DNA of 64,000 nt, from the NCBI GenBank assembly GCA_934434555.1, contig CAKRZX010000008.1, forward strand, positions 1 to 64,000, in the 5' to 3' direction. Below, one piece after another: positions 60,613 through 64,000 of this stretch. The notes beneath the pieces are model-generated. The model was not told the origin of the DNA and ran no database searches. It was given only the letters and a program-made list of their open reading frames with translations. The DNA is from an uncultured Clostridia bacterium. Lineage in GTDB: Bacteria; Bacillota; Clostridia; Christensenellales; QALW01. The first letter of the stretch is position 1. Every line of letters starts with the position of its first letter. Made by a program: the position numbers and the translations under genes.

Positions 60613-61426
60613 AATAAAAAACGTTGAATATAAATATGAACCGGATGCACAGGACGTACTTAAAAACGTAAGTTTAAGTGTGAAAAAAGGTGAGTTTTTG
60701 TGCGTGCTGGGGCATAACGGAAGCGGAAAAAGCACGCTTGCAAAACTTATCAACGGCTTGTTTCTGCCGGATTCCGGCGACGTTACCGTGTGCGGAATGA
60801 ATACGAAGAATGAAAAGGATATCTATAAAATCAGGGCGCGCGCGGGAATGGTGTTTCAAAATCCAGACAATCAAATGGTGGCAAGCATTGTTGAAGAGGA
60901 CGTGGCGTTCGGACCGGAAAATCTTGGCGTTCCGAGGGAAGAACTGCGTAAACGGGTGGATACGGCATTAAAGCAGGTCAATATGGAGGAGTTTGCAAAA
61001 AGCGCACCCCATAAACTTTCCGGAGGGCAAAAGCAAAGAATAGCCATTGCGGGCGTAATTGCAATGGAACCGGAAATTCTTATACTTGACGAATCCACCG
61101 CCATGCTTGACCCGTCAGGCAGGCAGGAGGTGCTTGAATGCGCCCGCCGTCTTAATAAAGAAAAGGGCATAACGGTAATATTTATCACCCATTTTATGGA
61201 AGAAACCGTGTTCGCCGACAGGCTTATCGTAATGTCGGGGGGCGAAATAAAACTTACGGGCACGCCGAAAGAGATTTTCTCAAAGGAAGAGGAAATATCC
61301 GCACTTTCTTTGGAAATACCCGAAGTAACGAAAATCGCACGGGCGCTTTCGGACAAAGGGCTTGATATTGACCGCAACATACTTACCGTGGAGGAACTTT
61401 CAAAAGCGCTATGTCAATTTGTATAA
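60596..61426 (+). CDS. ecfA1: Energy-coupling factor transporter ATP-binding protein EcfA1
   Basis: This 276-residue ATPase has Walker A GHNGSGKST (39-47), Q-loop MVFQNPDNQMVA, signature LSGGQKQR and Walker B ILILDESTAML. With EcfA2 and EcfT it forms the shared energising module that drives uptake of vitamins through separate S proteins. The start is a TTG at 60596 with AAGGA upstream, inside rarA. Its end overlaps ecfA2 by 16 bases. Confidence 0.95.
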   Translation: MENIIEIKNVEYKYEPDAQDVLKNVSLSVKKGEFLCVLGHNGSGKSTLAKLINGLFLPDSGDVTVCGMNTKNEKDIYKIRARAGMVFQNPDNQMVASIVEEDVAFGPENLGVPREELRKRVDTALKQVNMEEFAKSAPHKLSGGQKQRIAIAGVIAMEPEILILDESTAMLDPSGRQEVLECARRLNKEKGITVIFITHFMEETVFADRLIVMSGGEIKLTGTPKEIFSKEEEISALSLEIPEVTKIARALSDKGLDIDRNILTVEELSKALCQFV

Positions 61427-62259
61427 AAAAACTTGAACATATTTACGATGAAAAATCGCCTTTTGCCGTAGCGGCAATAAAAGACGTGGATTTGGAAATA
61501 CAGGATAATGAGTTTGTTTGCATTATCGGGCATACCGGAAGCGGAAAAAGTACGCTTGTGCAGCACTTAAACGGTATTTTGAGGCTGACAAGCGCCGAAA
61601 AAGCCGTTGTTGCCGATATTGATTTAACCGTAAAAAAACCGGATATGAAAAAACTGCGCAAAAAAGTGGGCATGGTGTTTCAGTACCCGGAATACCAGCT
61701 TTTTGAGCAGACTGTTTTTGAAGACATTGCGTTCGGACCTAAAAATATGGGCCTGAACGAAGAGGAAATAAAGGCGGCGGTAAAGGACGCAATGCGCCTC
61801 GTGGGGCTTGACGAAAGCCTTGAAAATGTTTCGCCCTTTGAACTTTCGGGCGGGCAGAAACGCAGGTGCGCCATAGCGGGCGTGCTTTCGATGAATCCCG
61901 AAATTCTTGTGCTTGATGAACCTATTGCGGGGCTTGACCCGAAAGGCAAAAGCGAAATGCTTGATTTAATAAAAAGATACCGGGAAGAAAAGCACGCTAC
62001 GGTTATAATGATTTCGCATAATATGGACGATATTGCCCGCATTGCCGACAGGGTTGTTGTTATGTGCCGCGGCAAAAAGATAATGGACGGTACGCCCAAA
62101 GAAGTGTTTTCCCATCAGGACAGACTGCTTGAAATCGGGCTGGGTTTGCCCACCGCAAGCCTTGTAATAAGAGAACTTAATAAAACGGGCAAAAATATCC
62201 CCACGGATATATGCAAAAATGAAGAACTTGTGGATTTTATTGTAGGAGCAGATAAATGA
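61411..62259 (+). CDS. ecfA2: Energy-coupling factor transporter ATP-binding protein EcfA2
   Basis: This 282-residue ATPase has Walker A GHTGSGKST (40-48), MVFQYPEYQLFEQTVFEDIA as the characteristic EcfA2 Q-loop region, signature LSGGQKRR and Walker B ILVLDEPIAGLD. It is the partner of EcfA1 in the heterodimeric motor. The start lies inside ecfA1, preceded by GGAGG, and the stop overlaps ecfT by four bases. Confidence 0.95.
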   Translation: MSICIKKLEHIYDEKSPFAVAAIKDVDLEIQDNEFVCIIGHTGSGKSTLVQHLNGILRLTSAEKAVVADIDLTVKKPDMKKLRKKVGMVFQYPEYQLFEQTVFEDIAFGPKNMGLNEEEIKAAVKDAMRLVGLDESLENVSPFELSGGQKRRCAIAGVLSMNPEILVLDEPIAGLDPKGKSEMLDLIKRYREEKHATVIMISHNMDDIARIADRVVVMCRGKKIMDGTPKEVFSHQDRLLEIGLGLPTASLVIRELNKTGKNIPTDICKNEELVDFIVGADK

Positions 62260-63083
62260 AAGATATCACCTTAGGGCAGTATTACCCCGTAAAAAGCCCA
62301 ATACACTCGCTTGACCCGCGGGCAAAAATCGTTTCGGCGATTCTGCTGGTGGTATCGGTGTTCCTGTGCGGCACGTTTTTAGGCTTGGGCATATGTGCAT
62401 TTACAATATGTGCCGTAGCATTTACGGCGCATATACCTTTCGGAAGAATGCTACAAAGCCTTAAAGGCATTATGTTTCTGCTTCTGTTTACGTTTATTCT
62501 TAATATGTTCTTTACCCAAAGCGGAGACGTGATTTTTACCGTGTGGAAAATCACCCTTACGACCGGAGGCGTACTTCACGCACTGTTTATGACGCTCCGC
62601 CTTATGCTGCTTGTTGTGGGTGCCGGGCTGCTTACTTATACCACTTCACCCATTGAACTTACCGACGGGCTTGAAAACCTTATGTCGCCCCTTAAAGTAA
62701 TCGGGTTTCCCGCCCACGAAATAGCAATGATGATGAGCATTGCGCTCAGGTTTATTCCCATTCTTGCCGAGGAAACTGACAAGATTATGAAAGCCCAGTC
62801 CGCCCGCGGAGCCGTGTTTGACGAGGGTAATATCTTCAAGCGGGCAATGGCAATGGTGGCATTGCTTGTGCCGCTGCTTGTAAGCGCGTTCCGCCGTGCA
62901 GACGAACTTGCTTTGGCAATGGAGGCACGGTGTTATCACGGGGGCGAGGGACGCACAAGGCTTAAAGAACTTAAATTCAGGCGCCGTGACGGAGTTGCGC
63001 TTATTATAATGCTTGCGTTTTTGGCGTTTGCAATAATCGATAAAGTGCTTATAAGGGCGTATCTTCCCTTTTTGGTGGCGTAA
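62256..63083 (+). CDS. ecfT: Energy-coupling factor transporter transmembrane protein EcfT
   Basis: This 275-residue protein has about six membrane helices and the two cytoplasmic Ala-Arg-Gly coupling motifs seen as SARGAV and EARCY (usually ARG-type), which contact EcfA1 and EcfA2. The opening text GQYYPVKSPIHSLDPRAKI is typical. No substrate-specific S protein is encoded in the window; those are usually elsewhere in the genome. It is followed two bases later by truA, the standard Firmicute order. Confidence 0.95.
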   Translation: MKDITLGQYYPVKSPIHSLDPRAKIVSAILLVVSVFLCGTFLGLGICAFTICAVAFTAHIPFGRMLQSLKGIMFLLLFTFILNMFFTQSGDVIFTVWKITLTTGGVLHALFMTLRLMLLVVGAGLLTYTTSPIELTDGLENLMSPLKVIGFPAHEIAMMMSIALRFIPILAEETDKIMKAQSARGAVFDEGNIFKRAMAMVALLVPLLVSAFRRADELALAMEARCYHGGEGRTRLKELKFRRRDGVALIIMLAFLAFAIIDKVLIRAYLPFLVA

Positions 63084-63085
63084 AA

Positions 63086-63817
63086 ATGAGAATAGCGTTT
63101 ATTGTTGAATATGACGGTACCGATTATTGCGGCTGGCAAAGGCAAAAAAATGCCGTAACCGTGCAGGAAAAAATAGAGGATGCCCTTAAAAAATTAGGCA
63201 AGGGCGATATATGCGTGTTCGGCGCGGGAAGGACTGACAGCGGCGTTCACGCCCGGGGACAGTGCGGGCATTTTGATATGGAAACAAACATTCCCGCCGA
63301 AAAATTTGCGTTTATACTCAATTCGTATCTGCCCAAAGATATAAGAATAAAGCGCTCGTGGCAGGCGGATGAAAATTTTCACTGTCGGTTTTCGGCAAAA
63401 GGCAAACGATACATCTACCGCATAGTAAATGCGCCCCACGCATCGGCTTTAATGGGCAGGTTTACTTTGCACGTGCCGGAAAAACTTGATATACCCTTAA
63501 TGCAAAAAGCGGCTGGATACATAAAAGGCACTCACGACTTTGCGTCGTTCTGCGCCGCGGGCGGCAGTGCAAAAACCACCGTGCGCACGGTAACAAGGCT
63601 TGACGTAGCAAAAACGGGTGAAATAATTGAAATTACCGTTGAGGGTACGGGCTTTTTATATAATATGGTCCGGATAATCGCCGGAACGCTTATTGATGTG
63701 GGAAAGCATAAGAAAACGCCCGAACAGGTAAAAGATATAATAGAGGGCAAAGTGCGCAAGTTTGCGGGAGCCACGGCGGATGCAAAGGGACTTACCATGG
63801 ATGAGGTGTTTTATTAA
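63086..63817 (+). CDS. truA: tRNA pseudouridine(38-40) synthase
   Basis: This 243-residue enzyme isomerises uridines 38-40 in the anticodon arm. The catalytic Asp51 lies in GAGRTDSGVHARGQ. The text YDGTDYCGWQRQ at the N-terminus and FLYNMVRIIAGTL near the C-terminus are family signatures. It follows ecfT directly. The ribosomal protein genes rplM and rpsI that often come next are not present; a U32 peptidase gene follows. Confidence 0.96.
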   Translation: MRIAFIVEYDGTDYCGWQRQKNAVTVQEKIEDALKKLGKGDICVFGAGRTDSGVHARGQCGHFDMETNIPAEKFAFILNSYLPKDIRIKRSWQADENFHCRFSAKGKRYIYRIVNAPHASALMGRFTLHVPEKLDIPLMQKAAGYIKGTHDFASFCAAGGSAKTTVRTVTRLDVAKTGEIIEITVEGTGFLYNMVRIIAGTLIDVGKHKKTPEQVKDIIEGKVRKFAGATADAKGLTMDEVFY

Positions 63818-63819
63818 AA

Positions 63820-64000
63820 ATGCTTGAAATACTTGCCCCCGCAGGGGGAGAAGAACAACTTAAAGCGGCGGTGAATGCCGGTGCGGACGCGGTGTATTTG
63901 GGTTTCGGCGCGTTTAATGCCCGCCGCAACGCAAAGAATTTTGATTTTGAGGGCTTGTGCAATGCGGTAAAGTACTGTCACGGGCGGGGCGTAAAGGTGC
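63820..64000 (+). CDS. Peptidase U32 family protein (5' part)
   Basis: The first 60 codons of a gene cut by the window end. It begins MLEILAPAGGEEQLKAAVNA, then GADAVYLGFGAFNARRNAKN, the standard N-terminus of U32 family proteins. Members include collagenase-type peptidases and the tRNA hydroxylation proteins TrhP (YegQ/YhbU), so the role may again be tRNA modification. Its ATG lies two bases after the truA stop, with GAGGTG about 13 bases upstream. Confidence 0.88.
   Translation, partial: MLEILAPAGGEEQLKAAVNAGADAVYLGFGAFNARRNAKNFDFEGLCNAVKYCHGRGVKV

Noticed and set aside
1..64000. tRNA or rRNA genes
   Set aside because: I scanned the gene-free stretches for T-arm (GTTCGAATC-like) and rRNA motifs and saw none; a covariance search would be needed to exclude small RNAs.

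Overview
The window looks like chromosome from an uncultured, gut-type member of the Clostridia (Firmicutes). The grounds are a PolC-type replicative polymerase, a Bce-type peptide-antibiotic module, an LTA-synthase-like sulfatase, ComF, an EcfA1-EcfA2-EcfT-TruA block, strong AGGAGG ribosome binding sites and many sigma-A-like promoters (TTGACA-N17-TATAAT type). Composition is roughly mid-40s % G+C by eye. The lineage is inference; no rRNA or tRNA gene was found.

Layout. 1-0.8 kb: a 364-bp tandem array of a small unrecognised gene. 0.9-6.4 kb: gapA divergent from polC, whose proofreading exonuclease segment has lost most catalytic residues. 6.4-7.5 kb: a REP-associated tyrosine transposase (RAYT) bracketed by seven GTAG-headed palindromes; seven more relatives lie at 34.1-34.3 and 48.8-49.3 kb. 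7.6-10.4 kb: trpS divergent from a YbaK-like gene that overlaps a rhodanese-TtcA fusion. 10.5-15.3 kb: a BceRS-BceAB resistance module with a palindromic operator/promoter and a coupled 46-residue membrane peptide. 15.3-20.2 kb: an AraC regulator divergent from a three-gene sugar ABC importer. 20.3-26.8 kb: uvrB-uvrA-LiaF-like, then an HD-GYP protein. 26.8-31.1 kb: an apiosidase-like (GH140-type) protein, a Gfo/Idh/MocA (GH109-like) protein and a divergent AraC regulator. 31.2-38.1 kb: upp, an LtaS-like sulfatase, a GH2 glycosidase and an O-antigen-ligase-like protein.

38.3-44.1 kb: a tightly overlapped operon of radical SAM protein, DUF2344 protein, RNase G and Sua5, then a ParB-like gene meeting comF head-on with no spacer. 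44.8-48.7 kb: rdgB, a YfcE-type phosphoesterase, a sialate-O-acetylesterase-like protein, TspO and an SGNH hydrolase. 48.7-49.5 kb: non-coding repeats. 49.5-56.0 kb (minus strand): a four-gene operon (NahK-like kinase, membrane protein, unknown protein, GT2 glycosyltransferase) and a fused MacB-like ABC transporter. 56.2-64 kb: sugar epimerase-like protein, TcdA, SDR, PrmA, RarA, EcfA1, EcfA2, EcfT, TruA and the start of a U32 peptidase, almost all overlapping or abutting.

Functionally the window mixes housekeeping (replication, excision repair, tRNA modification, translation) with carbohydrate scavenging and envelope-stress defence, which suits a plant- or mucin-glycan-using gut anaerobe. 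The observations most worth following are the apparently exonuclease-dead PolC, the RAYT/REP system with covarying hairpin stems, the tandem paralogue array, the small peptide coupled to bceB, and the unrecognised genes of the minus-strand operon at 50.4-51.7 kb.
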